Of a stretch of 64,000 bases of DNA, positions 63,143-64,000 are shown one piece after another. A program made the translations under genes and the position numbers. Below the pieces are notes generated by a model, which saw nothing but the letters and a program-made list of their open reading frames with translations, did no database searches and was not told where the DNA came from. This DNA comes from Vibrio sp. 10N.261.45.E2. GTDB lineage: Bacteria > Pseudomonadota > Gammaproteobacteria > Enterobacterales > Vibrionaceae. Location: contig NZ_MCZZ01000150.1 of the NCBI RefSeq assembly GCF_002875705.1, positions 1 through 64,000 of the forward strand, given 5' to 3'. Within the stretch, counting starts at the first letter, position 1. Each line of letters opens with the position of its first letter.

Positions 63143-63751
63143 ATGACAATCACGCCACTTGCTCAAAATCGACCATTACTGTCATTGACGACGCTGTATC
63201 TCACTGTATTTCTATTTTCAGCGTTTGCTCCGGCTTCAAGAGCTGTGTGGATTGCAGAAATCGTCCCAGCGCTTGCGATATTGGTAGGCATTTGGTGGTT
63301 ATCAACAAAGCTTACATTCACTAAGACAGCCTACGTTTTGATGTTTGTCTGGCTGATCTTGCATACGATAGGCGCGAAATATACCTTCGCTGACGTGCCA
63401 TTTGATTGGTTCAATAACATGATAGGTTCTGAACGCAATAACTTTGACCGTGTCGCGCATTTCTCTATTGGCCTATATGCTTACCCACTCGCTGAGTATT
63501 TAATTCGCAAGAAATTAGCACAACCGGTGTTGGCATGTTTCTTCGCACTGTTTGCAATCATGAGTGTTGCGGCTGGTTACGAGATTATTGAGTGGTGGTA
63601 CGCAGAGATTGCCGGTGGTGACGAAGGCATCGCTTTCCTAGGGTCACAAGGCGATATTTGGGATGCTCAAAAGGACATGCTTTGCGACACAACGGGGGCA
63701 ATTGTCGCGTTATTACTGCTCAAGTTACAAGGGCGAGTCAGAGTCTATTAG
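63143..63751 (+). CDS. DUF2238 (YjdF-type) inner-membrane protein
   Basis: A 202-residue protein with about six hydrophobic helices. The family signature FDRVAHFSIGLYAYPLAE and the acidic-His loop GSQGDIWDAQKDMLCDTTGA are present, with conserved Glu/Asp/His residues that could bind a metal. Function is unknown. The ATG at 63143 begins the conserved part; the longer frame starts with unconserved residues. Confidence 0.82.
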   Translation: MTITPLAQNRPLLSLTTLYLTVFLFSAFAPASRAVWIAEIVPALAILVGIWWLSTKLTFTKTAYVLMFVWLILHTIGAKYTFADVPFDWFNNMIGSERNNFDRVAHFSIGLYAYPLAEYLIRKKLAQPVLACFFALFAIMSVAAGYEIIEWWYAEIAGGDEGIAFLGSQGDIWDAQKDMLCDTTGAIVALLLLKLQGRVRVY

Positions 63752-63788
63752 TTCAAAGCTCTCGCTTAGCCTGAATTCAGGTTTGAAA

Positions 63789-63825
63789 TGCCACAGCACA
63801 TATGACATGTACTGTGGCATTTTTT
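63789..63825. terminator. Terminator at the right end
   Basis: TGCCACAG pairs with CTGTGGCA over a 15-nt loop, followed by a T run. It lies between the convergent DUF2238 gene and the partial gene. Confidence 0.75.
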
Positions 63826-64000
63826 ATTTCATTGTTACCTTGCCACCAACAAACTTGTAGGCTGGCGTACCTCGTACTAAGGTGTCTCGCGCGAATTCAA
63901 TCCCGCATTCAGGACACACACATGGTTCTGTCGTGAAATCTTCGACTATACGCTCCTTAAAACATTTCACGAGTGCTCCCTTGCCACCTTTCCGATACTT
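63824..64000 (-). CDS. C-terminal part of a zinc-ribbon protein (gene runs off the window)
   Basis: The last 58 codons of a minus-strand gene whose start lies beyond position 64000. It contains CVCPECGIEF, a CxCxxC zinc-binding knuckle, and ends in VGGKVTMK. An upstream Cys (VKCFKERI) could complete the site. Resemblance to FmdB-like small zinc-ribbon proteins is weak. The stop is TAA at 63824, adjoining the terminator T run. Confidence 0.6.
   Translation of the reverse strand, partial: KYRKGGKGALVKCFKERIVEDFTTEPCVCPECGIEFARDTLVRGTPAYKFVGGKVTMK

Noticed and set aside
1-64000. tRNA, rRNA, CRISPR arrays, insertion sequences, prophage
   Set aside because: No tRNA-like TTCGA-loop clusters, rRNA blocks, regular direct repeats with spacers, transposase genes or phage structural genes were seen.

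Overview
The window reads as a Vibrio chromosome, probably the second chromosome of a marine (Splendidus-like) species. The basis is gene content: nrdDG, pntAB next to vxrABC, the hupR-hupA heme pair, modABC, galE, a ComFB-HlyU pair, a DUF3319 protein and a Vibrionaceae-type solitary autotransporter barrel. From memory, several of these groups sit on chromosome II of V. cholerae; the sequence alone cannot prove chromosome or species. No rRNA, tRNA, CRISPR array, insertion sequence or prophage was seen. The only mobility-type gene is one lone tyrosine recombinase.

Layout. 0-5 kb: split YeeE/YedE sulfur-compound transporter behind two tandem operators, a secreted EEP-fold hydrolase, and anaerobic ribonucleotide reductase nrdD-nrdG with an FNR box and two NrdR boxes. 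5-12.7 kb: MATE exporter with divergent AraC regulator, aromatic aminotransferase plus retropepsin-like lipoprotein, the ABC-F ATPase YbiT, a small outer-membrane barrel and a YgiW-type OB-fold protein. 12.9-17 kb: cobyric acid synthase followed by molybdate uptake modABC. 17-22.5 kb: an unknown 145-aa protein, a response-regulator diguanylate cyclase, a solitary barrel, a membrane diguanylate cyclase, ComFB and HlyU. 22.7-29 kb: pntAB and vxrABC. 29-36 kb: YciH, DUF3319, the recombinase, Ddl, a SPOR lipoprotein and the Pat-type protein acetyltransferase. 35.6-45 kb: hupR-hupA with a Fur box, a 24-aa membrane peptide, galE, and a TonB receptor-YfiR-diguanylate cyclase operon. 45-54 kb: 5-oxoprolinase pxpABC, an FAD oxidoreductase, a 548-bp structured non-coding gap, YbbAP/TesA. 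53.6-64 kb: FabV, a GAF-GGDEF-EAL protein, an ABC-class ATPase, a solitary PBP2, a DnaJ-type protein, a 2OG-Fe oxygenase, a DUF2238 membrane protein and the tail of a zinc-ribbon gene.

How the genes fit together. Cyclic di-GMP is the recurrent theme: three diguanylate cyclases, one EAL protein with a degenerate GGDEF, a YfiR-type periplasmic regulator and a ComFB-family protein. Anaerobic metabolism (nrdDG, molybdate uptake) and envelope homeostasis (VxrAB, Ddl, PBP2, SPOR, YbbAP) are the other themes. The strongest candidates for something not fully described are the translationally coupled TonB receptor-YfiR-cyclase operon (40333-44898), the structured intergenic region at 49.5-49.8 kb with four DnaA-box-like sequences, and the 24-aa membrane peptide at 38993-39067.
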